64,000 bases of DNA from Aureimonas sp. AU4 (GTDB lineage: Bacteria > Pseudomonadota > Alphaproteobacteria > Rhizobiales > Rhizobiaceae): positions 186,001 through 250,000 of the forward strand of contig NZ_BBWK01000002.1 in assembly GCF_001463765.1 (NCBI RefSeq), given 5' to 3'. This document shows, one piece after another, positions 11,313 through 21,254 of this stretch. The translations under genes and the position numbers were made by a program. A model generated the notes under the pieces. It worked only from the letters and a program-made list of their open reading frames with translations, searched no databases and was not told where the DNA came from. The stretch's first letter is position 1; each line of letters starts with the position of its first letter.

Positions 11313-12728
11313 ATGACTTCTTCTCTCGTCGAACGGTTCGACGCCTCGACCTCGACCCTCCAGTCGATCGTCTCCGATACGCTGCGCGGCGCGGACGATG
11401 GCGAACTGTATCTCGAATATCGCGAGCAGGAGTCGCTCGTCTTCGACAACGGCCGGCTGAAAGCCGGCGATTTCTCGACGGACCAGGGCTTCGGCCTGCG
11501 TTGCGTGGTCGGCGAGGCCGTGGGCTTCGCGCATTCCGGCGAGATGTCGGAAGCCGCCCTTCGCCGCGCGGCGGACGCGGCGGGCGCGGTCAAGGCCGGG
11601 CATTCGGGTCATCTGGCCGAGCCGCCGATCGGTACCAACCAGCGTCTCTACGGTTCCGAGAATCCGATCCCGAACCCGGGCTTCGAGGCGAAGGTCCAGC
11701 TCCTCGAGAAGATCGACGGCTATCTGCGCGGCCGCGACGAGGCGGTGCGCCAGGTGTCGGTCTCGCTCGCGACGCAATGGCAGGTCGTCGAGATCCTTCG
11801 CTCGGACGGACGCCTTGCGCAGGACGTCCGACCGCTCGTCCGGCTCAACGTGTCTGTGGTCGCCGGTCGCGGCGAGCGTCAGGAGAGCGGCTCCTCGGGC
11901 GCGGGCGGCCGAACGGGTTTCGGCGACTTCATGATCGAGGACAACTGGCGCCGCATCGCGGACGAGGCTTTGCGGCAGGCGCAGGTGAACCTTGAGGCCG
12001 TCGCCGCGCCGGCCGGCACGTTCGACATCGTGCTCGGCTCCGGCTGGCCGGGCGTCATGCTGCACGAGGCCGTGGGCCACGGGCTGGAGGGCGACTTCAA
12101 CCGCAAGAAGACGTCGGCCTTCTCCGGACTGATGGGCCAGCAGGTCGCGGCCGAGGGCGTGACCGTCGTCGATGACGGAACGATCACCGAGCGACGGGGC
12201 TCGCTCACGATCGACGACGAAGGCACGCCGACCAACCGCACCGTGCTCATTGAGAACGGCAAGCTCGTCAACTACATGCACGACCGGCAGAACGCCCGCC
12301 TGATGGGGATGGCGCCGACCGGCAACGGCCGTCGCCAGTCGCACGCCCACGTTCCGATGCCGCGCATGACGAACACGATGATGCTGAACGGCTCGCATAC
12401 GCCCGAAGAGATCATCTCCTCGGTCGGCGACGGCATCTACGCCGTGTCCTTCGGCGGCGGTCAGGTCGACATCACCAGCGGAAAGTTCGTCTTCGGCTGC
12501 ACCGAGGCCTACCGCATTCGCGGTGGCGTTCTGGCAGAGCCGCTCAAGGGCGTCATGCTGATCGGCAACGGGCCGGAGGCGATGCACCGGGTAACGATGG
12601 TCGGCAACGACGCCGCGCTCGACACAGGCATCGGCAATTGCGGCAAGGCCGGCCAGTGGGTCCCCGTCGGCGTCGGCCAGCCGCATCTACGTATGAACGC
12701 GATGACGGTGGGCGGCACGGAGGCTTGA
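11313..12728 (+). CDS. tldD: Metalloprotease TldD
   Basis: Zinc peptidase subunit that, with PmbA (TldE), cleaves unfolded peptides and some microcin or quinone-cofactor precursors. The zinc site HEAVGH is at residues 251-256, followed by GLEGDFNRKK. At 471 residues it is near the usual size. GGAG sits six bases before the ATG at 11313; an in-frame ATG at 11301 is possible. Its partner pmbA is not in the window, as is normal for unlinked tldD genes. Confidence 0.95.
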   Translation: MTSSLVERFDASTSTLQSIVSDTLRGADDGELYLEYREQESLVFDNGRLKAGDFSTDQGFGLRCVVGEAVGFAHSGEMSEAALRRAADAAGAVKAGHSGHLAEPPIGTNQRLYGSENPIPNPGFEAKVQLLEKIDGYLRGRDEAVRQVSVSLATQWQVVEILRSDGRLAQDVRPLVRLNVSVVAGRGERQESGSSGAGGRTGFGDFMIEDNWRRIADEALRQAQVNLEAVAAPAGTFDIVLGSGWPGVMLHEAVGHGLEGDFNRKKTSAFSGLMGQQVAAEGVTVVDDGTITERRGSLTIDDEGTPTNRTVLIENGKLVNYMHDRQNARLMGMAPTGNGRRQSHAHVPMPRMTNTMMLNGSHTPEEIISSVGDGIYAVSFGGGQVDITSGKFVFGCTEAYRIRGGVLAEPLKGVMLIGNGPEAMHRVTMVGNDAALDTGIGNCGKAGQWVPVGVGQPHLRMNAMTVGGTEA

Positions 12729-12752
12729 CCGAGCCACCGCGCCGCCTTGAGC

Positions 12753-13367
12753 TCAGGGGTAGAGGCGGACCGCGTCCCACCCCTGACCGACGCGCGTGAA
12801 GCGGAATCGGTCGTGGAGGCGGAACTCGCCATCGCGCCAGAATTCGATCTCGCTTGGCACGACGCGGAAGCCCGACCAGTTCGGAGGACGGGGCACCTCC
12901 CCGTCTGCGTACCGAGCTTCGAGATCTCGAACGCGCGTCTCGAGCGTGGCGCGCGAGTCGAGGGGGCGGGACTGGTCCGAGGCCCTTGCCCCGATGCGAC
13001 TGCCCTTGGGGCGGCTCGCGAAGTAGCGGTCCGCCTCCGCGTCGGTTACGATCTCGACCTCTCCGCGAACGCGGACCTGACGTCGCAGCGACTTCCAGTG
13101 AAGGCAGAGAGCCGCCTTTCGGTGCGCGAGGATTTCCTGTCCCTTGCGGCTCTCGAAATTCGTGTAGAAGACGAACCCCCGATCATCGTGTTCCTTCAGG
13201 AGAACCATGCGAACGTCCGGCAGACCGTCGCCGTCCACCGTCGCCAGCGACATCGCGCCCGGATCGTTGATCTCGTTCGTTTCCGCATCGGCCATCCAGT
13301 CCCGGAACAGTTCGTTCGGATCCCTCTGCCTCACCGTTTCATCGTCCGTTAAGGCGGTCTTGTCCAT
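12753..13367 (-). CDS. pdxH: Pyridoxamine 5'-phosphate oxidase
   Basis: FMN enzyme that oxidises pyridoxine or pyridoxamine 5'-phosphate to pyridoxal phosphate. The conserved blocks are [18 protein letters not shown] (FMN and substrate binding), SRKGQEI, and the C-terminal W-R-L-H-D-R-x6-R pattern ([15 protein letters not shown]). Length 204 is normal. It is convergent with tldD, with 24 bases between, and divergent from the lipoprotein gene. Confidence 0.95.
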   Translation of the reverse strand: MDKTALTDDETVRQRDPNELFRDWMADAETNEINDPGAMSLATVDGDGLPDVRMVLLKEHDDRGFVFYTNFESRKGQEILAHRKAALCLHWKSLRRQVRVRGEVEIVTDAEADRYFASRPKGSRIGARASDQSRPLDSRATLETRVRDLEARYADGEVPRPPNWSGFRVVPSEIEFWRDGEFRLHDRFRFTRVGQGWDAVRLYP

Positions 13368-13435
13368 GATTGCGAAAGTCTCCGTTTGCGGCCGTTTCGC
13401 TTCCTAAGGTGGGATCGTCCGGGCGGTAAAGAAGT

Positions 13436-13867
13436 ATGAGCGTCATGGCAGGATTCGTCCGTTCCATCCTCACGATCCTCTCGGTCCTGCCGATGGCGGC
13501 CGGCTGCACGGTGATGAACGGCTCCGCCCTCGAGGAAAGCGCGGTGGACCGCACGGTCGTGACGAACTCCGTGCCGATCGTCGCACCCGCCGTCGCGGAC
13601 GCGCTGTCCGACAGCCGCACCGTGCGCAACGCGGTGTCGGCGGCGGACATCACCCGCAGCGAGTTGCAGCCGCTCGCCTGGTCCAACACCGATACCGGGG
13701 CGTCCGGGGCCATCACCGACATCCGCGAGACCAAGGCGGGCGACCAGACGTGCCGCACATTCCGCACATCGCGCCAGCGCTTCGACGGGGTTTCCGTTTT
13801 TGCGGGCGAGGCCTGTACGCGCGGTGCCGGCGAATGGACGTTGACGCGGTTCTCGGAAGGCGGCTGA
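13436..13867 (+). CDS. Surface-antigen-like lipoprotein (RT0821/Lpp0805 type)
   Basis: A 143-residue putative lipoprotein. The N-terminus is a short hydrophobic segment ending MAAGC, a weak lipobox with the lipid-bearing cysteine near residue 24. The C-terminal half (LAWSNTDTGASG, then a CRTF ... GEACTRGAGEWTL block) resembles the COG4520 surface-antigen domain of rickettsial and rhizobial outer-membrane proteins. A second ATG lies at 13445. No function can be assigned. It is followed by about 125 bases with nothing recognisable, then the DnaJ-type gene. Confidence 0.7.
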   Translation: MSVMAGFVRSILTILSVLPMAAGCTVMNGSALEESAVDRTVVTNSVPIVAPAVADALSDSRTVRNAVSAADITRSELQPLAWSNTDTGASGAITDIRETKAGDQTCRTFRTSRQRFDGVSVFAGEACTRGAGEWTLTRFSEGG

Positions 13868-13994
13868 GCGCCCCTCGCCTCTTCAAATGCGGTCTCGCCG
13901 TGGCCATATAGCGTTGTCGAAGGGGTTGCCGCCTGCGTGCGGTGGCCCTCCTCGTCATGCTCAGTGAGTTCCCGCCATCCAGGATCGTTCGGCC

Positions 13995-14936
13995 ATGCGC
14001 GACCCCTATACCGTTCTCGGCGTCGCCAAATCCGCCAGCGACGCGGAGATCAAGTCCGCCTTCCGCAAGCTCGCCAAGAAGTACCATCCCGATGCGAACG
14101 GCGACGACGCGAGCGCCAGTACACGCTTCAACGAGGCCAATCAGGCCTACGAGATTCTGAGCGACAAGGACAAGCGCGGGCAGTTCGATCGCGGCGAGAT
14201 CGACGCCGAGGGCAAGCCGCGTTTCCAGGGTTTCTCCGGCGGCGAAAACCCGTTCGCGTCGGCTGGACGGGGTAGCACGGGCGGCGGCTTCGACTTCCGG
14301 TCGACGGGCAATCGCTTCGGCGGCGGCGCCGGCGAAGGTCTCTTCTCGGACTTCTTCGATCAGGCGTTCGGCGGTGGCCGGCGCGGGGCCGACAGCGGGT
14401 TCAATGCGGCCCGCAACACGCCGTCGAAGGGCGAAGACATCCGCGCGACGCTGAAAGTGCGGTTGGAGGACGTGGTGTCGGGCGAGAAGGTCGAGGCCGT
14501 CTTTCCGAACGGGAAGCGCCTTGCGATTCGCCTTCCGGCCGGCGTCGAGGACGGGCAGGTCATCCGCTTGCGCGGCCAAGGCCAGCCGGCCGTGTTTGCG
14601 GGCGGCCCGGCAGGCGACGCTTTGGTGACCATTGCGTTCGCTGAGCACCCCCGCTTCAAGGTCGTCGGCCACGATCTCGAATTGAACCAGTCGGTCCACC
14701 TTTCGGACGCGGTGCTCGGCGGTCGCATCATGATCGAGACCCTCGACGGACGCGTGTCGACGCGTATCCAGCCCTGGACCAATTCTGGGCGCACGCTTCG
14801 CCTCAAGGGCAAGGGACTGACGCGCAAGGACAACACGCGCGGCGATATCTTGGTCACGCTTCAGATTTCGCTGCCGGCCGAACCGGACGCGGAACTGATC
14901 GCGCTGATGGAGAAGCGTCAGGCGACGGTGGAGTAG
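13995..14936 (+). CDS. DnaJ-type co-chaperone (CbpA-like)
   Basis: Type II J-domain protein that stimulates DnaK. J domain at residues 1-65 with the HPD motif (KYHPDANG), a glycine-rich linker at about 75-130, then two substrate-binding beta domains to the end. The zinc-finger region of true DnaJ is absent, so it resembles CbpA. Length 313 is normal. It stands alone, not next to dnaK, and a likely terminator follows. In rhizobia a gene of this type commonly precedes fabI. Confidence 0.92.
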   Translation: MRDPYTVLGVAKSASDAEIKSAFRKLAKKYHPDANGDDASASTRFNEANQAYEILSDKDKRGQFDRGEIDAEGKPRFQGFSGGENPFASAGRGSTGGGFDFRSTGNRFGGGAGEGLFSDFFDQAFGGGRRGADSGFNAARNTPSKGEDIRATLKVRLEDVVSGEKVEAVFPNGKRLAIRLPAGVEDGQVIRLRGQGQPAVFAGGPAGDALVTIAFAEHPRFKVVGHDLELNQSVHLSDAVLGGRIMIETLDGRVSTRIQPWTNSGRTLRLKGKGLTRKDNTRGDILVTLQISLPAEPDAELIALMEKRQATVE

Positions 14937-14975
14937 CGCGCCTAGCCCTTCGGTGGATGCGACCCTGGATTGCCG

Positions 14976-14999
14976 GCCGGGTGAGCCCGGCTCTTCTTG
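14976..14999 (+). terminator. Probable terminator after the DnaJ-type gene
   Basis: A 6-bp GC stem (14976-14981 with 14986-14991), 4-base loop, followed by TCTTCTT. The stem is short, so confidence is moderate. It would separate the chaperone gene from fabI. Confidence 0.45.
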
Positions 15000-15068
15000 C
15001 TGGCCTGCCTGCGCTATGCCATACCGCCGCCGCATCCAAGGATGCCAAGCGGCGGAAGGAATGAGCTC

Positions 15069-15887
15069 ATGGTGGATTCGGTTGGCCTGATGAAGGGCAA
15101 GCGCGGGCTCATCATGGGCGTCGCCAACAATCGTTCGATCGCCTACGGCATTGCGAAGGCATTGGCCGATCAAGGGGCGGAGATCGCATTGACCTATCAG
15201 GGCGAGGCGCTGCGCAAGCGCGTCGAGCCCCTGGCCGCCGAACTCGGCGCTTTCGTCTGCGGACACTGCGACGTCGGCGACGCGGCGACGATCGATGCCT
15301 GCTTTTCGGCTATCGAAGAGCGCTGGGGAAAGCTCGACTTTCTCGTCCACGCCATCGGCTTCTCCGACAAGGACGAGCTGACCGGTCGCTACGTCGATAC
15401 GAGCGAGGGCAACTTCACGAAGACGATGCTGATTTCCGTCTACTCGTTCACGGCGGTCGCGCAGCGCGCCGAGAAGCTGATGACGGACGGCGGGTCGATG
15501 CTGACCCTCACCTACTACGGCGCCGAGAAGGTGATGCCCAACTACAACGTCATGGGCGTCGCGAAGGCGGCCCTCGAGGCGAGCGTCAAGTATCTGGCGG
15601 TCGATCTCGGCCCGAAGAAGATCCGCGTCAACGCGATCTCCGCCGGTCCGATCAAGACGCTGGCCGCCAGCGGTATCGGCGACTTTCGGTACATCCTGAA
15701 GTGGAACGAGTACAACGCACCCCTTCGCCGCACGGTGACGATCGAGGAGGTCGGTGATGTTGGCCTTTATCTCCTCTCCGACTTGTCCCGGTCCGTCACC
15801 GGCGAGGTCCACCACGCCGACTCGGGCTACCATGTGGTCGGCATGAAGGCGGTGGACGCGCCCGACATCTCGGTCGTGAAGGACTGA
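15069..15887 (+). CDS. fabI: Enoyl-ACP reductase (NADH)
   Basis: Reduces trans-2-enoyl-ACP in the last step of each fatty-acid elongation round. Short-chain dehydrogenase fold with the FabI-type nucleotide site (GVANNRSIAYGIA) and the catalytic Tyr159-x6-Lys166 (NYNVMGVAK). GGAAGGA precedes the ATG at 15069; the open frame extends to 14997 but without support. Length 272 is normal. Rhizobia often have two fabI copies; only one is in view. The histidine phosphatase gene follows ten bases after its stop. Confidence 0.96.
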   Translation: MVDSVGLMKGKRGLIMGVANNRSIAYGIAKALADQGAEIALTYQGEALRKRVEPLAAELGAFVCGHCDVGDAATIDACFSAIEERWGKLDFLVHAIGFSDKDELTGRYVDTSEGNFTKTMLISVYSFTAVAQRAEKLMTDGGSMLTLTYYGAEKVMPNYNVMGVAKAALEASVKYLAVDLGPKKIRVNAISAGPIKTLAASGIGDFRYILKWNEYNAPLRRTVTIEEVGDVGLYLLSDLSRSVTGEVHHADSGYHVVGMKAVDAPDISVVKD

Positions 15888-15897
15888 TCGTCGCCTC

Positions 15898-16494
15898 ATG
15901 CCGAACGGAACCCTTCTCTACCTCTGCCGTCACGGGCAGACGGACTGGAACGCCGTTGGGCGTCTGCAGGGCCAGAGCGACATTCCCCTCAACGATCGCG
16001 GCCGGGAGCAGGCGCGCCGCAACGGGCGGACGCTGCGCGAGCGTCTGACGGTGGAAGGATTGCTTCCCGACTTCATCTCGAGCCCCATGGTACGGGCGGT
16101 CGAGACGATGCAGATCGTGCGCGGCGAGATGGGACTGGCGGCGGACGGCTTCGCGACCGACGAGCGCCTGCGCGAGATCAACTTCGGTGACTGGCAGGGA
16201 TACGAGGTGCCGGAACTGCGCCGCCGGGACCGCGCGGCGGTGCAGCGGCGCGACGCCGATAAATGGGGCTTCCTGCCGCCCGGCGACGGCGCCGAAAGCT
16301 ACGAGATGCTGACGGCGCGGGTCGTCCCCTTTTTCCGCGAACTCGCGCGCCCGACGCTGGTCGTCGCGCATGGCGGGGTGATGAGATCCTTCCTCAGCGC
16401 CTTCTGCGGGATGGCCTCGGACGAAGCCGCCCATGTCGGCATTCCGCAGGACCGCATCCTGCGCTTCGAGAACGGACGCTACGACTGGGTTTGA
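15898..16494 (+). CDS. Histidine phosphatase family protein
   Basis: Phosphoglycerate-mutase-like phosphatase of 198 residues. The phospho-accepting histidine is H12 in CRHGQTDWN, and the second catalytic histidine is in VVAHGGVMRSFL near residue 160. The substrate cannot be told from sequence; relatives act on sugar phosphates, nucleotides or cobalamin intermediates. It directly follows fabI and is probably co-transcribed with it. It converges with the DUF1344 gene. Confidence 0.9.
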   Translation: MPNGTLLYLCRHGQTDWNAVGRLQGQSDIPLNDRGREQARRNGRTLRERLTVEGLLPDFISSPMVRAVETMQIVRGEMGLAADGFATDERLREINFGDWQGYEVPELRRRDRAAVQRRDADKWGFLPPGDGAESYEMLTARVVPFFRELARPTLVVAHGGVMRSFLSAFCGMASDEAAHVGIPQDRILRFENGRYDWV

Positions 16495-16509
16495 GGCGCG
16501 GCACGCTGC

Positions 16510-16725
16510 TCAGCGCGCGATCAGAAGATGGACCTGCATTCCTTGGTGGACCGAGGCTCTGTCGAGGCTCTGCGGCAGGAGATATCGCGTTCCGTCCGAC
16601 AGCATGACGATGCCGTTCTCGGCGTCGATGGTCTCGACCACGCCCGCCCTTTCCTCGGCGTGCGTGGGAAGGGTGGACGCGACGCAAACGACGGAACAGG
16701 CGAAGAAGGCGACGATACGCGGCAT
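16510..16725 (-). CDS. DUF1344 family small exported protein
   Basis: A 71-residue protein with a signal peptide (ending THAEE) and a roughly 45-residue domain typical of DUF1344 (GVVETIDAENGIVMLSDGTRYLLP). Function unknown; probably periplasmic. AAGG lies seven bases before the ATG at 16725. The frame stays open to 16983, but the upstream part would bury the signal sequence and overlap aroC. It is divergent from aroC, with a possible FNR-type box between. Confidence 0.78.
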   Translation of the reverse strand: MPRIVAFFACSVVCVASTLPTHAEERAGVVETIDAENGIVMLSDGTRYLLPQSLDRASVHQGMQVHLLIAR

Positions 16726-16794
16726 GGCGACCTTCACGTTCGGATGTCGATCGTCCGGAGGTTCCCGCCCAAATGTGACCATCGATGGGCAGGT

Positions 16795-16808
16795 TTGACG
16801 GAAATCAA
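16795..16808. promoter_or_regulatory. Possible FNR/FixK-type box
   Basis: TTGA-N6-TCAA, inside a longer perfect inverted repeat (GGTTTGA-N6-TCAAACC, 16792-16811). It matches the FNR/FixK half-sites with one change from TTGAT-N4-ATCAA. It lies 70 bases upstream of the DUF1344 start and 75 bases upstream of aroC, so either gene could be the target. Confidence 0.4.
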
Positions 16809-16882
16809 ACCGGACCGCTGCGATTTGACCCGACCGGCCGCGGATCGTACATGCGCCTGCCCAACCTTCTGGACCTCCCGCC

Positions 16883-17977
16883 ATGTCGCATAACAGCTTC
16901 GGCCATCTCTTCCGCGTGACCACCTGGGGAGAGAGCCATGGGCCAGCGATCGGCTGCGTTGTCGATGGAACGCCGCCGGGCACGATCCTTTCCCGAGAGA
17001 TGATCCAGCGGTTCCTCGACGAGCGGCGACCGGGCCAGTCCCGCTACACGACGCAGCGCCAAGAGCCCGACGAGGTTGCCATTCTCTCGGGCACCATGCC
17101 CGGTGAACGGGAGGGCGAGCTCGTTGCGACGGGCACGCCGATCGCGCTTGAGATCCGCAACGTCGACCAGCGGTCGAAGGATTATTCCGAGATCGCACGC
17201 CGCTATCGGCCGGGCCATGCCGACATCACCTACGACATGAAGTACGGTGTTCGCGACTTTCGCGGAGGGGGACGCTCGTCCGCCCGGGAGACGGCGACAC
17301 GCGTGGCGGCCGGCGCGATCGCGCGTCAGGTCGTGTCTGGGCTCTTGGTGCGCGGCGCGCTCGTGCGCATCGGCGACATGGAGATCGACCGCAACCGGTT
17401 CGATTGGGACGAGACGCGGCGCAACCCCTTCTTCTGCCCTGATGCGCAGATGGCGGAACGCTGGGCCGAGCTGCTCGACGGTGTGCGCAAGCGCGGCTCG
17501 TCGATCGGCGCGGTGGTGGAGGTCGAGGCGGTCGGCGTGCCCGCCGGCCTCGGTGCGCCGCTCTACGGCAAGCTCGACGCGGACATTGCGGCCAACCTGA
17601 TGTCCATCAACGCGGTGAAGGGCGTCGAGATCGGCGACGGCTTTGCTGCCGCAGCCCTCTCGGGCGAGGAGAACGCGGACGAGATCCGCATCGGCGCGAA
17701 CGGGCGGCCCGAGTTCCTGTCGAACCACGCGGGCGGCATCCTGGGCGGGATCGCGACCGGCCAACCCGTGGTCGCCCGCTTCGCCGTAAAACCGACCTCC
17801 TCCATCCTGACGCCGCGCCGCTCGGTCGATGCCGACGGCTTGGAGGTGGACGTCATGACCAAGGGGCGGCACGATCCCTGCGTCGGAATTCGCGCGGTGC
17901 CGATCGGCGAGGCGATGGTGGCCTGTGCGATCGCCGATCACTACCTACGTCATCGCGGACAGACGGGACGCGTCTGA
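16883..17977 (+). CDS. aroC: Chorismate synthase
   Basis: Makes chorismate from EPSP, the end of the shikimate pathway, with reduced FMN. Signature blocks include [11 protein letters not shown] near the N-terminus, [14 protein letters not shown] around residue 112, [13 protein letters not shown] and KPTSSI near the C-terminus. Length 364 is normal. The next gene begins at 18023, so the two may share a transcript. No other aromatic-pathway genes are near. Confidence 0.97.
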   Translation: MSHNSFGHLFRVTTWGESHGPAIGCVVDGTPPGTILSREMIQRFLDERRPGQSRYTTQRQEPDEVAILSGTMPGEREGELVATGTPIALEIRNVDQRSKDYSEIARRYRPGHADITYDMKYGVRDFRGGGRSSARETATRVAAGAIARQVVSGLLVRGALVRIGDMEIDRNRFDWDETRRNPFFCPDAQMAERWAELLDGVRKRGSSIGAVVEVEAVGVPAGLGAPLYGKLDADIAANLMSINAVKGVEIGDGFAAAALSGEENADEIRIGANGRPEFLSNHAGGILGGIATGQPVVARFAVKPTSSILTPRRSVDADGLEVDVMTKGRHDPCVGIRAVPIGEAMVACAIADHYLRHRGQTGRV

Positions 17978-18022
17978 CACTTGAGCCTCGACCGATCCGG
18001 TCCGCCGCCGAGACATGACCCG

Positions 18023-18949
18023 ATGCTGACGCGCCTCTACCATCATCCGATCTTCGCCGAGCATCTGACCGGGCCTGGTCACCCTGAGCGCCCCGAGCGG
18101 ATGGCGGCTGTCGCGGGGGCCTTGGAGGCGGAGCCCTTTCAAAATCTGGACCGCGTGCTCGCCCCCGAAGGCTCGATCGATGCCGTCTACCTCTGCCATC
18201 CGGCGGACTACGTGCGACGCATCGCCAAGGCGACCCCGGACGACGGCCTGACGCGGATCGACGGCGATACGGTGATCAGCGCCCGCTCCTTTTCGGCGGC
18301 GCTGCATTCGGTCGGTGCGGCCTGCGCGGGCGTCGACGACGTGGTGGCGGGAACGGTCCGCAACGTCTTCGTCGCTTCGCGACCGCCGGGCCATCACGCC
18401 GAGCGCGCGACGGCCATGGGCTTCTGCCTATTCAACCAGGCGGCCATTGCGGCTCGGCACGCCCAGCGCGCCCACGGTCTCGAGCGCGTCGCGATCGTCG
18501 ATTGGGACGTACATCACGGCAACGGGACGCAGGACATCTTCTACGACGATCCCAGCGTCTTCTACGCATCCACCCACGAGATGCCGCTCTTTCCGGGCAC
18601 GGGCGCGCGCAACGAGACGGGGGTCGGAAACATCTGTAACGCGCCGCTGCGTGCGGACGACGGCTCCGACGAGTTTCGCGAGGCGTTTGCGAGCGTCGTG
18701 CTTCCGGCCCTCGAGCGGTTTCGACCCGACCTCGTGATCGTCTCGGCGGGCTTCGACGGCCACCACCGCGACCCGCTCGCGAATCTCAACATGATCGAGG
18801 CGGACTACGACTGGGCGACGGGAAAGCTGCTCGATGTCGCGGACCGCCATGCCGGCGGACGGCTGGTCAGCCTTCTCGAAGGGGGGTACGACCTGCGAGG
18901 TCTCGGCCAATCGGTCGCCGCCCACGTCCAGCGGCTGATGGTCGGCTGA
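18023..18949 (+). CDS. Histone-deacetylase-like amidohydrolase
   Basis: Zinc-dependent deacetylase of the arginase/deacetylase fold; bacterial members act on acetylated small amines such as acetylpolyamines, or on other amides. The family landmarks are PPGHHAE, the zinc-binding DWDVHHGNGT and SAGFDGH. The ATG at 18023 gives 308 residues; a TTG at 17981 would add 14 residues. No substrate can be named. In rhizobial genomes it commonly precedes xseB and dxs, as here, with 21 bases to xseB. Confidence 0.92.
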   Translation: MLTRLYHHPIFAEHLTGPGHPERPERMAAVAGALEAEPFQNLDRVLAPEGSIDAVYLCHPADYVRRIAKATPDDGLTRIDGDTVISARSFSAALHSVGAACAGVDDVVAGTVRNVFVASRPPGHHAERATAMGFCLFNQAAIAARHAQRAHGLERVAIVDWDVHHGNGTQDIFYDDPSVFYASTHEMPLFPGTGARNETGVGNICNAPLRADDGSDEFREAFASVVLPALERFRPDLVIVSAGFDGHHRDPLANLNMIEADYDWATGKLLDVADRHAGGRLVSLLEGGYDLRGLGQSVAAHVQRLMVG

Positions 18950-18970
18950 AACCGCAGGAGTGCCCGCAAA

Positions 18971-19240
18971 ATGCCCGACGCCACCCAGACCATTCCAGCG
19001 GACGATTCCGACATTCGGCGCATGAGCTTCGAGGAGGCGCTCGGGGCGCTGGAGCAGATCGTCTCGGATCTGGAGCGCGGCGACGTGCCGCTCGAACTGT
19101 CGATCCGCATCTACGAGCGCGGCGAGAAGCTGAAGTCGCATTGCGATCGCCTGCTCTCGGCCGCCGAGGACAAGGTCGAGAAGATCAAGCTGAACCGCGC
19201 GGGAAAGCCGAGCGGCACGGAGCCTCTCGACCCGGCCTGA
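18971..19240 (+). CDS. xseB: Exodeoxyribonuclease VII small subunit
   Basis: Small subunit of the single-strand-specific exonuclease VII that degrades DNA ends during repair. The core motif [23 protein letters not shown] is typical, followed by the charged helix ending at CDRLL. Length 89 is normal. The catalytic subunit xseA is elsewhere. It belongs to the run deacetylase-xseB-dxs-tlyA. Confidence 0.96.
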   Translation: MPDATQTIPADDSDIRRMSFEEALGALEQIVSDLERGDVPLELSIRIYERGEKLKSHCDRLLSAAEDKVEKIKLNRAGKPSGTEPLDPA

Positions 19241-19346
19241 GACGCTGCGCCGGTGGACAAGCCGGCTTGAAACGTCTCTAACCCATGGCCTTGGCCCGGC
19301 GGATGGTTTCGCCGTGCCGACCGCTGCTCCCGGAGCTTTTGCCATC

Positions 19347-21254
19347 GTGTCGTCCACACCCCTTCTCGACCGCGTCCACTCGCCAGAAGATCTTCGCCGC
19401 CTGCCCGACGGCGATCTTCGACAGCTGGCGGACGAGTTGCGCGCGGACCTGATCGACGCCGTGTCGCAGACGGGCGGACATCTGGGAGCGGGCCTCGGGG
19501 TCGTGGAGCTGACGGTCGCGCTCCACCGGGTCTTCGATACCCCGCGCGATCGGCTCATCTGGGACGTCGGTCACCAGGCCTATCCTCACAAGATCCTGAC
19601 GGGCCGCCGGGATGCGATGCGCACCGTCCGTCAAGAGCGGGGCTTGTCGGGCTTCGCCAAGCGGACCGAAAGCGAATACGACCCGTTCGGTGCCGGACAT
19701 TCCTCGACGTCGATCTCGGCCGGCCTCGGAATGGCGGTTGCAAGCGACCTCTCCGGCGTTCGGCGCAATGTCGTCGCCGTCATCGGCGACGGGGCCATCA
19801 GCGCTGGCATGGCCTACGAGGCCATGAACAATGCGGGCGCGATGAACGCGCGTCTGGTCGTCGTGCTCAACGACAACGACATGTCGATCGCGCCGCCCAC
19901 CGGCGCCATGAGCGCCTATCTTGCCCGCCTCGTGTCGGGCAAGGCGTACAAGGGCCTGCGGGACCGCGCCAAGGCGGTCGCGCGGCATCTGCCGCCGTTC
20001 CTCCAGGAAGGCGCCCGGCGCACCGAGGAGCTGGCTCGGGGCCTCCTCACCGGCGGCACGCTCTTCGAGGAACTCGGCTTCCATTATGTCGGCCCGATCG
20101 ACGGTCACGACCTCGAGCACCTTCTCCCCGTTCTCCAGAACGTACGGGACACGATAGACGGTCCGGTGCTCGTCCATGTCGTGACCAGAAAGGGCAAGGG
20201 CTATCCGCCGGCGGAGGCGAGCGCAGACAAGTATCACGGTGTCGCGAAGTTCGACGTCGTGACGGGCGCCCAGTCCAAGCCGAAGGCGAACGCGCCGAGC
20301 TACACGCGCATCTTCGCCGAGACGCTGGTTCAGGAAGCGCGGGAAGACGAGCGCATCGTCGCGATCCACGCCGCGATGCCGGACGGCACGGGCCTCGATC
20401 TCTTCGGCCAGGCTTTCCCGAAGCGCACCTTCGACGTCGGCATTGCCGAGCAGCACGCGGTCACCTTCGCTGCCGGGCTCGCGACCGAGGGATACAAGCC
20501 CTTCGTCGCGATCTATTCGACCTTTCTCCAGCGCGCCTACGACCAGATCGTCCACGACGTCGCGATCCAGCACCTGCCCGTGCGCTTCGCGATCGACCGG
20601 GCGGGCTTCGTCGGCGCGGACGGTCCGACCCATGCCGGCTCGTTCGACACAGGCTTCCTCGTTCCGCTGCCAGGTATGGTCGTCATGGCGGCCGCCGACG
20701 AGGCCGAGTTGCGCCATATGGTGCGCACTGCGGCGACCTTTGACGAGGGCCCGATCTCGTTCCGCTATCCGCGCGGCAACGGAACCGGCGTGGAACTGCC
20801 CGAGCGTGGTCATGCCTTGGAGATCGGTCGCGGCCGGATCGTGCGCGAGGGTACGAAGGTCGCCATCCTATCGTTCGGAGCGCGACTTGCCGACGCGATC
20901 GCCGCGTCAGAGGACCTGGAGAGCTTCGGCCTGTCGACGACGGTCGCCGACGCGCGCTTCGCCAAGCCGCTCGACGAGGATCTCGTCCGTCGGCTGGCGC
21001 AGGAGCACGAGGTGCTCGTCCTGCTGGAAGAAGGGGCGTCGGGCGGCTTCGCCTCGCAGGTCCTCGAACTGTGCGCCCGTCGCGGATGGCTGGACCGCGG
21101 TTTGAAGATCCGGCCCATCACCATGCCCGATCGCTTCGTCGACCATGCGGCGCCGGAGGCGATGCTTCGCGCGGCCGGCATTGACAAGGCCGGCATCGTC
21201 GAGACCGTGTTCCGGGCGCTCGGCGACGGCGCGCACCGCGTGATGCAGGCATGA
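19347..21254 (+). CDS. dxs: 1-deoxy-D-xylulose-5-phosphate synthase (GTG start)
   Basis: First enzyme of the MEP isoprenoid pathway and a precursor source for thiamine and pyridoxal phosphate; condenses pyruvate with glyceraldehyde 3-phosphate using thiamine diphosphate. The cofactor site is [18 protein letters not shown] and the N-terminal [14 protein letters not shown] is typical. The GTG at 19347 (SSTPLLDRV follows) matches the family N-terminus and has GGAG 10 bases upstream; another GTG at 19314 would add 11 residues. 635 residues. Its stop overlaps the tlyA start (ATGA). Confidence 0.95.
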   Translation: MSSTPLLDRVHSPEDLRRLPDGDLRQLADELRADLIDAVSQTGGHLGAGLGVVELTVALHRVFDTPRDRLIWDVGHQAYPHKILTGRRDAMRTVRQERGLSGFAKRTESEYDPFGAGHSSTSISAGLGMAVASDLSGVRRNVVAVIGDGAISAGMAYEAMNNAGAMNARLVVVLNDNDMSIAPPTGAMSAYLARLVSGKAYKGLRDRAKAVARHLPPFLQEGARRTEELARGLLTGGTLFEELGFHYVGPIDGHDLEHLLPVLQNVRDTIDGPVLVHVVTRKGKGYPPAEASADKYHGVAKFDVVTGAQSKPKANAPSYTRIFAETLVQEAREDERIVAIHAAMPDGTGLDLFGQAFPKRTFDVGIAEQHAVTFAAGLATEGYKPFVAIYSTFLQRAYDQIVHDVAIQHLPVRFAIDRAGFVGADGPTHAGSFDTGFLVPLPGMVVMAAADEAELRHMVRTAATFDEGPISFRYPRGNGTGVELPERGHALEIGRGRIVREGTKVAILSFGARLADAIAASEDLESFGLSTTVADARFAKPLDEDLVRRLAQEHEVLVLLEEGASGGFASQVLELCARRGWLDRGLKIRPITMPDRFVDHAAPEAMLRAAGIDKAGIVETVFRALGDGAHRVMQA

